A stretch of DNA of 64,000 nt. Origin: Bombus terrestris. Taxonomy: Eukaryota > Arthropoda > Insecta > Hymenoptera > Apidae. Below the pieces are notes generated by a model that worked only from the letters and a program-made list of their open reading frames with translations, did no database searches and was not told the DNA's origin. The translations under genes were made by a program, and so were the position numbers. The DNA is taken from positions 11,207,001-11,271,000 of the forward strand of contig NC_063283.1 in the NCBI RefSeq assembly GCF_910591885.1. The letters are read 5' to 3'. Positions 52,156 to 62,071 of the stretch are shown here, piece by piece (position 1 is the stretch's first letter; the number at the start of each line of letters is the position of its first letter).

Positions 52156-52776
52156 CCCTTTGAGTGCTGAATACTCGCGGCCTATACCGTCCGTACGGAC
52201 GGCGCGCGTCTAGCGCTGACGATCGCTGTGGACGGAATACTTTTTCGTTAGACTAAACTCTGTTGATTGACTATTCAAAACGCAAATCGTAATAAGTTAT
52301 AGTAATTCTTTTGCACGAGATTAAATGATTCAAGAGTGTTATTTTTTAGTTATTTTTAATTATTTATTATAAACGTTGAAATTTACAGTTAAGAATTTGG
52401 GTAATAAACTAGAAAACAATAAACTAGAAAACTAAATTTAGTAAATATAACACAAGTTAATAATTTAGTTGTGTGTGAAAAATTCAGTGCTTGAGAAAAC
52501 CAAAAAAACCAGATGTAGAGTTTTCTTACAAGTGGTGACCACTTCAACAATAACGAGGCACTATTGGCATTTGTTTACTGCCGTAAGGAATGCATTTATA
52601 TTTATTTCACACAAACATAATAGTATCACTTCTGCGTAGGTGTTCGGAAAAATTGAAAAACCCATACATGCGTCCTTAGCCCATGCCGGGCACTTACAGA
52701 AAGCGCATATATATGTCCTTAGTCCACACCGTTAGCTTTCGCCAGACACCTATATGCGCCCACAGCACTCAAAGGG
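52156..52776 (+). mobile_element. piggyBac-type MITE E, copy 2
   Basis: A 621-bp copy of the element at 27851-28478 in the same orientation, with the same 14-bp terminal inverted repeats. I estimate about 97% identity, with around ten substitutions and two short gaps. The right flank is TTAA (52777-52780); the left flank reads AAAA, with a TTAA two bases further out, so the left target copy has changed. It has no transposase. The high similarity indicates recent amplification from a common source. Confidence 0.88.
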
Positions 52777-54347
52777 TTAATCAAAGTGACCGTCGATTGC
52801 TTTCTTGAGTGATACAGCTGCTTTGCGGTGACACTGCAATCTCTGTCTATCCAAGCTCTAAATTCTCAATCAGACTCTAGCCGAATAGGAAACGATCACG
52901 ATATTAACGAATTGACAAAAGATATTACTACAACTGTTGGTTTTTAAAAGAAGGTGTTTAAAATGATTTGTCACTACAGAGTGAGCACCTCTCAGTACCA
53001 AGTTGTTCGGAGCATTTATTCAACATGATGTAAGAAATCCAATGAAACAAGCAGTACAAACAGATAGAGTATGATTTGTATACTGAATACGATAAATTGA
53101 AAAGAGTGGAGCAAACAAGTAGAAAACTTTATTTGTTGGTATGACAGTCTGTTTGCGACGGTGTTGGGGAAGAAAAAGAGAAAAAGCAAGCAAGAAAAAA
53201 GGGACGATAGTGTATGAAAGCTACATGATGCGCGCTTTTCCAGTTTTTCTACGTTCCATTTCTCACGTTTTAATGCATAAAACATTTAGATCGCGACACC
53301 TCGACGCGATCCGTTTGAAGGTCGGAAGAGCTTTTTGACAAGTTTTCTAACAAAAGAGGGCCACGGACAGGGTTCGGCTCCGATCTGGATAGAACCATTT
53401 CTCCAAAAAAATTGATGCTCGTATTAAAAGACACACGATAGAGGAATCAAAGCAGCGATACATTGTTCTTCTCAAATTTCCTCAAGGTCTTGGAAAAAGC
53501 CCTGAGATATCGCGTTTCGTTGTTTGTTAAGTAGAAAAAGCTTGTAACCGTAAGGAAAGGTTGTAAGGAAAGGATGACGACGGCTACTTTGAACATATTC
53601 GGCATTCCAACGACTGCATCGATTCTACTACAAAAGAATTTGCTTTCCGTTGCCCCCAAATGTCTCCATTGCTTGTGTTTCAAACGTATCCGTGTCAATC
53701 GTTCCCACCGGCAGACAAATGGCTCTCAGAAGTACGAAACGATGTTTCCCTTCATTTTCCAATTCTGTACTACCTAACCTCAACTAGGATCGTACTTCTT
53801 TCGTATTACCTACACCAGATGAAAGTACATCTCTGCATAACCTATATAGTTTGTCATCTTTCTATCAAATCTTCCGTTCGTAAAATTTCTTTACAGGCGA
53901 ATATCATTCGTTTAAATTCGATTCTCAGAAACTTGTTGTCTTCTAAAATAATCTACGATACATAGCAAAGTCCTAAAATAAAATTAAGAAGTAACTTAAG
54001 ATTAATTTTCAATAAAAACGAACATAACTAAAGTCGCAGTTGTCAAAAGAAAGCATCTTTAAGTTTCACATTAGAATCCCCAAAGCTTATGTTTCTCATA
54101 ACTTGTTAATTTTAATTCAAAAAACTTTGGCTAATCGATTCCGTCCCCTGAAAGCCCTTTTCATCCATCTTTCGACAACTCGTCTCTCGGAACGAAGATC
54201 GATGGATCGATTAGCCATAGACAATCAAGCACGTGAACTCTAGGAGCCACTTACCTATTTCCAATGGAGCGCTAGACACCAGTGACACGATACGATATGA
54301 GACGATACGATAGGACGTCGACTATTTGTAGCTTGTTTTATGATTAT
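52777..54347. other. Unassigned DNA
   Basis: No gene recognised. Frames at 53016-53965 overlap on both strands and lack motifs. Near 54290 there are several cgatacgat-type units. The left arm of a long inverted repeat starts at 54348. Confidence 0.5.
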
Positions 54348-54566
54348 ACATCGACTTCGTTTAAAGCTTTTTACGACGAAAAAACGCGTGCTATGCGTTT
54401 ATAATTACTGCGGAAAGTGCTAAGCACACTTTCGCGCGCGCCTGTGCGTCCAAATTAATTTAATTTGCAATTATTACACGAATAAAAATTTAGTAGCAGT
54501 TCTGAATTTATATAGTGCTCCAAAGTACACACACATGCGCGCACGCGCATATGTATATGTCTATGT
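54348..54566 (+). repeat. Left arm of a 219-bp inverted repeat
   Basis: Reads acatcgacttcgtttaaagc... and ends ...tatgtctatgt. It is the reverse complement of 55786-56004 with a single difference (A at about 54426 where the other arm implies G). The arm includes alternating purine-pyrimidine runs such as cacacacatgcgcgcacgcg. The similarity ends abruptly at both edges. I found no target duplication, so whether it is a MITE, a piece of LINE 3' end or a segmental inverted duplication is open. Confidence 0.93.
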
Positions 54567-55330
54567 ATGTATTTCTTTTCACTAAATCATACGAATTATA
54601 GCTTTCATATGTGTACAGTATATTTATTGTATATTGCACTGTAGTTAAAGGGTTAAATCGAGCTGGAAATTAGGAAAAAGCAGACAGCTTTTCTACGAAC
54701 GTTGCAGTAACACAGTTGTTCGATTCAAGACCAACGCAACGTATTTACATTTCCCCACCCTTGTCCCCCATCCTCAACTGCTGATTCCAGTAGACATTGT
54801 TCGTATGCGTAGCGACGCGACACCAGGATTTCCTCTTCAGCCAGCACGCTTTAACCAGCAAACAGAGATGCTCGCAGTTCCGCAATGCAATTGGATCAGC
54901 GTATACGTCGAAGTAACGTCTCCGGCTAAGAGGCGGAGAACCAGCCTTGTTATCGATGATCGACGCTTCGAAACTTCGAGTTCTGTTAAACTTTGCTGGG
55001 ACATATCTGAAACCCATCATCCGAGATACGTAATTCTTTTTCTAACTAGAAAATCTTGCCGTGACAAGTTAAAAGAGGAGTAAAATATCTTAGGGCTGTC
55101 CTTTAGTTTTTACTTCGCTTTTTAGAATTTCACTGGCTAAGGAATTATTCTGAGGTGTAAGTGTTGTTCGTGATAATTTTAGTTGCTGGCTGTAGATGTC
55201 GGTGCTGGGGTATTGCTGTATTTTCCTCCCTTTTTTTCTTATTTCATTCCTTTCATTCTTAAATTGTCCAATTTGGACATTTGGTAGAATGTATTTCCTT
55301 CCTATTTAAGAATCGTGAAAGAAAAATCGG
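54567..55330. other. Spacer inside the inverted repeat
   Basis: Unassigned DNA between the left arm and the tRNA-like sequence. The 92-codon frame 54805-55083 has no recognisable domain. The sequence gttaaagggttaa near 54645 resembles the end of a TTAA-type MITE but has no partner nearby. Confidence 0.45.
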
Positions 55331-55392
55331 ACTACGGGCGCTGGGATTTGGAGCCGAGTCCCGAACGTTCGTAACCTAAGGCGCTAACCACT
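55331..55392 (-). repeat. tRNA-like sequence, 3' part (SINE or tRNA relic)
   Basis: Read on the minus strand, the block gives agtggttagcgcc followed by a region ending ggctccaaatccc. These resemble the D-arm (A box) and TpsiC (B box, GGTTCGAATCC) of a tRNA. The A-box side is repeated at 58684-58697, and a further tRNA-like piece (cagcagcgcagtggttagcg) lies beyond it. Removing the LINE between them would restore one continuous tRNA-like unit. It is probably a tRNA-derived SINE head; an actual tRNA gene is less likely because I cannot fold a full cloverleaf. Confidence 0.55.
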
Positions 55393-55785
55393 ACTTTTCT
55401 TTTTATAACGTTTATTGACCAGTAGATGAGTATTACATTTGTATGTGTTCACAATAAACAATCGACCTTGGTTATGGGGAGGTTTAGGCAAAAGTACCGA
55501 TACGTGACGGTACGACATAGCCATACAATGTTTTGTGTGTCGAAATTACATTTTTTAGCTTACTATTTTTAAATTAGATTTAAGTCGCTGTAGAGCGGTG
55601 CTTATATACGATATTGTTTTTTTTCTTCTTATCTCTGTCCTAAAAACCTGGTCGCAAAAACAGGACAGTTGGATAGTCTACTTTTGGTTTCGGAGGGGCT
55701 GTGGGATTTTGGGAAGAGGTGGGAGAGGGCGGACGGGAAGGGGAAGGGAAGGGAAGGATAGACATATACATAGGCATAGGACAGG

Positions 55786-56004
55786 ACATAGACATATACA
55801 TATGCGCGTGCGCGCATGTGTGTGTACTTTGGAGCACTATATAAATTCAGAACTGCTACTAAATTTTTATTCGTGTAATAATTGCAAATTAAATTAATTT
55901 GGACGCACAGGCGCGCGCGAAAGTGCGCTTAGCACTTTCCGCAGTAATTATAAACGCATAGCACGCGTTTTTTCGTCGTAAAAAGCTTTAAACGAAGTCG
56001 ATGT
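55786..56004 (-). repeat. Right arm of the 219-bp inverted repeat
   Basis: The reverse complement of 54348-54566, 218 of 219 positions alike on my reading, separated from it by 1219 bp. It lies in the 3' non-coding part of the LINE. Its left edge falls in a partly duplicated stretch (gacatatacatagg and gacatatacatatgcg). If the arm belongs to the LINE, the left arm is a plus-strand LINE scrap; if it is an independent element, it inserted into the LINE. Confidence 0.93.
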
Positions 56005-56179
56005 CCTATAGAATTATTATTAGAATTATATTTTTACAGTATTTACATATTTACAAGTTTACAAGGTGGTAGATTTGAGCGTTGCCGTTTTGCGGCTCTT
56101 TATCTTGTTATTTTTATTATGGTTTCGGTATCCACCAATATTTTTTTATGTTTTTTCTGTGATTGTCTTCTGTGTCTTT

Positions 56180-56413
56180 TTAGGGAAGGACCATGTTGTA
56201 TCTCCATCTAGTATCTACGGTCTGTTTATTTAAGTTTTCCTCGTAGAGTATTGTTTTAATTCCTATTTTTCTTTTTCTATGGTAGAATATTGGGATATTA
56301 TTTTGATCTTGGAGATAGTTTCTTTCGTCTAGATATAAAAATGCTTCGGGGGAGGGGGGATGTAACCTGTTGTCAATGTATTTTTGTAATATGAATCGTT
56401 TGGAAATAAGCAA
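56180..56413 (-). pseudogene. C-terminal remnant of the LINE protein
   Basis: A 77-codon minus-strand frame ending in TAG, downstream (in LINE sense) of the reverse transcriptase and separated from it by stops and a MITE. The basic, tyrosine-rich content fits the tail of a LINE ORF2, but there is no diagnostic motif. Assignment rests on position. Confidence 0.45.
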
Positions 56414-56475
56414 GAGATTAAACTATTTTCTTTTATCTTTGCAGTTTGAGCGAAGTGGTTTCTTGTCAGTTTTAA

Positions 56476-56606
56476 CCCCTTAATATACAACTACGGGTAT
56501 AGTCCGTAGTAGATGATCGGACCAAATGTAAATATTACAGGCATAGTCCGTAGTACGATGATCGGACCAAACGTAAATTCTGGAACGTAAATCGTAGGTT
56601 AAGGAG
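56476..56606 (+). mobile_element. 131-bp TTAA-flanked MITE F
   Basis: Flanked by TTAA at 56472-56475 and 56607-56610. Ends are CCCCTTAA on the left and TTAAGGAG on the right, inverted with one mismatch. Inside are two tandem ~39-bp units sharing tagtccgtagta, gatgatcggaccaaa and gtaaat. TTAA target and C-rich ends suggest a piggyBac-type MITE unrelated in sequence to family E. It interrupts the LINE. Confidence 0.75.
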
Positions 56607-57032
56607 TTAAGATGTAACAGTCGATGCGGTGGATGTTGGCTAAGTCATAGATTCTTTTATTTTTGACGTATTTTTTGAATCCACTGTGTTCGGATCTGTA
56701 AATACTCAAGCAAGCCCTGATGCATTTTCTTTCGAATATGCGAATTTTTCCCATTGCAATTGAAATGTTTGGAATAGAATAATCTTTTTGTTTACCAGAA
56801 TGCTTTGCTAGCTTTGGAGAATTGAATTTTGATGTGCCGCTTGTAGTTTAATTTGTCGTCTATATTTACGCCTAGATATTTTACGCAATTTTTATGTGGT
56901 ATGAGCTCTCCCCGCCCCCCTCTTTTGCTTTTTCTCTTAGTTGAAATTTTTTACAGTGTTCCCTTTCTATTAGGCCGATTTCATTTAACTTAGGTCTAAA
57001 CAGTATGATTTCGCATTTGCTTGCATTGTTTT

Positions 57033-58015
57033 TTAATAGTAATCATTAATTTTGTCAAAAAGTTTTTGGAGTTCTGTTCTTATTGTTTTGGTTTTGCAAG
57101 ATGATTGGTCATTTGCGAAGGCTATGGAGCGTTTATGGGTGGATGTATTGAGATTAAAGAGAATTAGTAAGTCGCTATTATAAATACTGAAAAATAACGG
57201 AGAATGTACTGTTCCTTGTTGTAGACCGTTTTCTATGGAGAATTCTTTGCTTGATGTATGTGAACCGTCAGTCATTACGAATGTTTTGTCTGTTATCATG
57301 TCCTAGACTATTTTAATTAAGTATTGCGGAAAGTTTTTCTTAATCATTTTGTATATAAGACCTGGGGTCCAGACTGTGTCGAAAGCTTTTTCGAGGTCTA
57401 TTAAGCAGGCGGCTGCTTGTTGCTTTGCGTTAAGCGCCCAACAGATGTCCGACGTAAGTTTACTTATTGCGTGGATTGCGGAGTGTTTGTCCCGGAAGTC
57501 GAATTGATTTTCTGAAATTACGTTATTTTTTGCGCAGAAGGAGGCTAGAAGGTTGTTTATGGCTATTTCGAATACTTTGCTTATGTTGGGGAGGAGGCTT
57601 ATAGGTAGTAGATTTGCAGGTGATGGACCGTCTTTATTTTTTTTTTTTTTTTTTTTTTTGTAATGGCTATTAATTTGGCTTTTTTCCATTTTCTGGGGAA
57701 ATACGTGTTATTTAGCGCATTGTTGAAGAGTACAGTGTAGTACCATTTTATTTTGTTAGGTAAGCGTTTAAGCAAAATGTTTGGGATGTCATCGAAGCCG
57801 GAGGATTTTTTGTTGTTTAGTTTGAAGAAGATTATTTTTAGTTGGTTGTAATTTGTAAAGTAGCTTGTCTCTGTTTCTGGATGTTTGGGGTTGTCCGAGG
57901 TGTTTTCGTTTAAGAATGTGCAGCCTGTATCATTTAGCACTATGTCTTGTTCTATTTTATTTTTGAGTTTGTTTGTTTCGGCGATGATAATTCTGTTTAG
58001 TTGTTCTCGACCCAT
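57033..58015 (-). pseudogene. LINE reverse transcriptase, broken
   Basis: Three minus-strand frames together cover the reverse transcriptase. The first (58015-57599) has NNKKSSGFDDIPN and the basic PRKWKKAKLIAI segment. The second (57689-57303) has LLPISLLPNISKVFE, ENQFDFRDKHSAI and LIDLEKAFDTVW. The third (57299-57033) has GLQQGTVHSPLFF and IAFANDQSS. The active-site box, normally F/Y-A-D-D, reads F-A-N-D. A run of 23 T on the plus strand (57637-57659) marks the change between the first two frames, and a TAG at 57303 separates the others. The enzyme would carry out target-primed reverse transcription; this copy cannot. Confidence 0.88.
57637..57659. repeat. T23 homopolymer within the LINE
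   Basis: Twenty-three consecutive T (A on the coding strand), located exactly where the LINE reverse transcriptase changes frame. It creates poly-Lys in the flanking frames. Expansion or a sequencing length error here could explain the frameshift. Confidence 0.9.
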
Positions 58016-58251
58016 ATGATCGTTTTGTGTGCGTGTTTTGGAAAAGTGGGTGCCGATAATGTCTAGTTTTTCCGTGATTTTAGATATTACGAAGTTATCC
58101 TCGGTGTCTTTGTTGGTGTTGTGTATCGCTATACCTGCTTCTTGGATGAGGGAGGTTTTTTTCTGGGGACAATTTGAGAAATGGGATGGGGTTTTGTTCT
58201 TTTGGTCTGAAAATTTGATTTATATGCGAGAACATGCTAGCAAAGTCTTCT

Positions 58252-58683
58252 TTAGAGATATTTTTTATTTTGTTTGTCCAGTACTGATTTATAGAGTTTG
58301 CGAATTCTTATTTCAGTTGCGATCTTATTTTGTATAGTAGATACTTTTGGAATTCTAAGGCTTCTCTTTTGTCGTAAGAATAGTTGCATTTTATATTGTT
58401 CAATTTGGATAGTATGTAGCTTTTGTCTCGTTGTAGTTTTTTTATTTTGTTGTTGATATAGGGCTTGCAAGAGTTTTTTTGTTTTAAGTTTGGTACGGAT
58501 TCTTGAAGAGCGATTTGTATATGTTTTTCTATTTCGTCTATGAATGAGTCGATTTGTCTGTTTGTTAGGTTGACGTTATTGTAGATCTTTAGGTCGCAGT
58601 TCTGTTCGAGTAGGTTTTGGAACTTTTTCCAGTCTGTCTTTTTGTAATTGAACCTGGGTGTTTCGGTCTGTGTTTCAAGTGTT
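58252..58683 (-). pseudogene. LINE linker region before the reverse transcriptase
   Basis: Minus-strand frames here, including 58470-58252, are rich in Lys, Gln and Asn and match the expected position of the linker between endonuclease and reverse transcriptase. They are broken by stops. The 5' edge at 58683 abuts the target duplication, so the endonuclease coding part is absent. Confidence 0.5.
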
Positions 58684-58720
58684 AGGCGCTAACCACTGCG
58701 CTGCTGTTGTCCGGTAGTAT
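58684..58720 (-). repeat. tRNA-like sequence, 5' part
   Basis: On the minus strand this reads cagcagcgcagtggttagcg, like a tRNA A box. The 14 bases 58684-58697 equal 55379-55392, the duplication made by the LINE insertion. It is the other half of the tRNA-like unit at 55331-55392. Confidence 0.5.
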
Positions 58721-59915
58721 TTGCTGTGTCAATTGCTGCCACAATTCCAGCTACGTTTGCTCATTTAATTTTTAATTCCTAGCAGTTGAGAATTTTCAAT
58801 ATCAAGGGTGGTTTTATTTTCAGGAATGCAATTACCGACCGTCTCGTGAATTTTACTACTACTGTTTCAGTTCTTTTATTTCATCTTATCTCCTTTGGAA
58901 ATAGAATTTCGCTCTGATATTATAACAATTCGCAAAAGTATTTTTCGAAAATAGATACGTAACGTGTACATTTTCAAATCAATTTCAAATTTTACCAATA
59001 AAATTACAATAGCTGCCTCTCTCGCTACTTCTTTAGTATCCGTGCAAGCATACGAACTTTAATATACATTCTTATACAATATATGTATACGTACAATTTG
59101 TTTATCGTAAGCGTTAAAATACTTTTATGAGTAAAAACCCTGCGTTTTTTCTACAAATAGCTCTTTTATACAAATTTCTGCAAATCTGCACAGCCTTGAT
59201 TTCTAGCGGTCGATAATTTTACGTCGGTGAAATTTGTCCATCTCCCACGAACGATCGGATATCTTCGAACGATATCAGGCCGCGGAACTGGTGTTAGGAC
59301 TATCGACAGCCTGTTACCGCTGTCTGCCACTGTCAGTCATTAACTACTGGCGTGGACGAATATCGAACCACCGTAAACTACTGTCAATCAGCGATATCCT
59401 GTTATACGTCGTTCGATCGCCGTGATTCGCGATATCCTGGTCGTTCCTTGAACGTTAAAAGGTATTCAACGGGTGACGCATCATCGGTTAGAAATGAAAT
59501 TCGATAGAACGATGCAAAAGTAATAATACAATTGCAAATTTCAAAATATTATATTCATAATTTAGGGGAAGATTTCTGGAATTTTTGTTATGAAATAACT
59601 ATTGCTGGGTTTAAACGGAAAATTTGGTTTATCGATTCGATTTCAAAAAAATATCTTTTTTGCACGTATCTATTTCATACAATTTTAGTCTCTATTTCCC
59701 TCGTTTATTCTTATTTGCATTTGCATTAATGCATCCATCTACCCGAAGATTAATCTTAAATTAATCTGAATAACGATTTTTATAAACCTCGTTCTGCATC
59801 CAATTTCTGTTCTATCAAAGCAAACGCCGCCATGCTAGCTAACAGTGTGTCGATGATACGGATAAAAGGCAAGTTCAAGACGCTGCTGTTATATTAAACT
59901 CTATGCACAGCGTGT
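58721..59915. other. Unassigned DNA
   Basis: AT-rich with no gene recognised. The frame 59234-59425 has no domain or splice context. I see no repeat shared with other parts of the window. Confidence 0.5.
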
Positions 59916-60599
59916 ATCGCGGATCATTGCCCTCACTTTCTTAACTAAAAATGTGGGCAACGAATCCGCGTTCTTGGTTCAAAGGGCACACCTATACCGA
60001 GCTTTCCTCCGTAATCACATAAGAACAAACTTCAGAGTCCCTACACCCCACGAAATATCTACATGTCCGAGTTTTCCTTCGGCTCTTAACGTGTCTACAA
60101 GGCCGAGAGTTCCTACGGCTCTCACAGTGCCTCCAGTTCCGAGTTCTCCTATGGCTCCCACAGAGTCAAAAATCTAACGCCTAACATCTAACTCTAAATA
60201 CAACGCCATAGGAGCGTAATCCACGTCGGTTCGCGACATTGTCGAACATTCACTTATTCTATTAAATATCCTACAGTAATATTCTACGTCCACTAATAGA
60301 CTAAATTCAATTGTAAGAGCCTTGCTCTATTGTACACATCTATATTATCTTCGTGCGATAAGTTGTTAATTATTTATACCTACTTAATCGTGTAGACTAA
60401 GTGTCGGAAATATATATGTTATAATTCTGTGAATCACAGTGTCATACTAACTGTCATATTAATCACCCCTATTATCTTAATCGAAATCAGGGGATCGAAC
60501 TATTCGTGGTGTCGATTATTGCAATCGTAACGGGAATTTACGACTCCTGTTGACGCGTATTCTCGCGACCGCGTCTCCCCGCGATAGCTCGAAAATACA
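59916..60599 (+). mobile_element. 5'-truncated LTR, family C
   Basis: Matches the last ~685 bp of the solo LTRs at 62072-63026 and 45314-46266, beginning atcgcggatcattgccctc and ending gctcgaaaataca. The first ~270 bp of the LTR are missing and no target duplication is seen, so it is a fragment. The degenerate gagttcctacggctctcac-type units are again in the middle. The frame 59953-60177 lies in it and is not a gene. Confidence 0.85.
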
Positions 60600-62071
60600 T
60601 GTGTCCATGTATTTCATTGCCCGGTAAGAGAGAATCTATAATAATCTGGGGTGTCGAGTACCACGCGGAAAATGCCACAACGATAACCAGTCATACTCGA
60701 TAATACGTTTACATGCATTTGTCAGTGTTGCGTTATGTTATCTATCGGCGCAAACGACAGTCGATATTCGTGGTTGTTTGTAGCCCGTACTCCTGGATTA
60801 TGCCTCGATCCACGATAAGTATGTACTTACGCACGTGCAAAAGAAACGAAAGGAAAGAAAGAAAGAGCTTGTATCCGTAATTTTAGTTGTAATTTTGGAT
60901 AGAAAATTTCAAAGTCTATCATCATTAAGAAATTCATGTTAGACGGAAAATGTGAGAATCAAATAAAATTAAGAGCGGAAAAATTTCAAGGTTGAAACGA
61001 TAAATATGACAAATATGAATACTGTTTATTTTAATTCTTAAATTCGTCCGTTTTTAGGGCAATTTGAATAAAAAATAGAAAATATACTAAAATATTCCCG
61101 TGTATATATATATATGTATCAAAGTTTAAATTATTTAGAGTATCTAGAATTCATCTCCTGCAATGTCTTTTTCATTATTTTCGATGAAAAACGTAATCGA
61201 TTGAATTTAAAAGTAGGACTAGTATCGTGTGTATTTTTTTTTAAATGAAATCGAATTTTCCAGTACAGAGATTGGAAGAAGATTAACTCGTAATCGGTCG
61301 CCTCCGTGGAAAGGACCACAATGAATTCGGTGAAATTTGACAGACTGGTCTGTGATTGTCTACCGGGGTTACTTACGATTAATTCCGTAATATTCTTGCT
61401 TCTCGCGTTGTATTTACCTATAGATTATTCATGTTGACGGCAGTCGTAAAAATATGACGCAAGTATGAACGCTCCACGTTGGGATTTTCCATCGCGGTTT
61501 TTAGTAGCACATACGTATGTTGATAAATTTTATCTTACCTGTGAGAACTGTAGAAAATATAGGGTAAAAGTTAAGATTGCTACTAATCGTAAGTTATTAA
61601 GTTATAATTACTAATACATGATCAATCATCATTTTTAATCCTATAACGTCGGCAACTGTAACGATTTTATCTTAAGTTAATGACAAGTTTCATGTACACG
61701 TACCAGTTCCATTAACTTGTACGCCATTAATATATCGAGTGAAATTTGTATCCGCCAGACACGAACGGCGTGTTTTAATATAGCCACTAGTAAAACACAA
61801 ATATAAATTTGTTGAAATTTTAATCATACGAACGAGTTGAAAGTTTCTATCCTCTTCCCGTAAAAATTAAATTCTTCCTTTCTCTCTTCTGCCCCTCTTA
61901 TACCGGCGTGCCGCCTTCGCACGAATTCGTCAAATGTCTGCTTTCCTCCGCAAATCGCTTTTTCGTATATCGGAATTTCTGAATGTCTACTTCTGTACAT
62001 CTATCTGGATATCGACATTTTTATAGTTTCGGATATGTATCGTTGGTCTCAATTTTGGTTTTATCATAGAC
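60600..62071. other. Unassigned DNA between two family C LTRs
   Basis: About 1.5 kb with no retrotransposon coding sequence and no gene recognised. Because the two LTRs have separate flanks and this stretch has no pol motifs, they are not the ends of one element. AT-rich, with a short TA run near 61105. Confidence 0.55.

Larger units (their letters stand above)
55393..58683 (-). mobile_element. 5'-truncated Jockey-like LINE, minus strand
   Basis: A non-LTR retrotransposon copy of about 3.3 kb. Its 3' end on the minus strand carries AATAAA and an A-rich tail (ataaaaagaaaag). Flanks are a 14-bp direct repeat AGGCGCTAACCACT at 55379-55392 and 58684-58697, the expected target-site duplication. 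From 5' to 3' (minus) it contains the linker before the reverse transcriptase, the reverse transcriptase, a C-terminal remnant and a 3' non-coding region. The endonuclease domain is missing, so the copy is 5'-truncated. Motifs place it near the Jockey/CR1 group. Stops and a homopolymer frameshift make it dead. A MITE and a 219-bp repeat lie within it. Confidence 0.85.
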
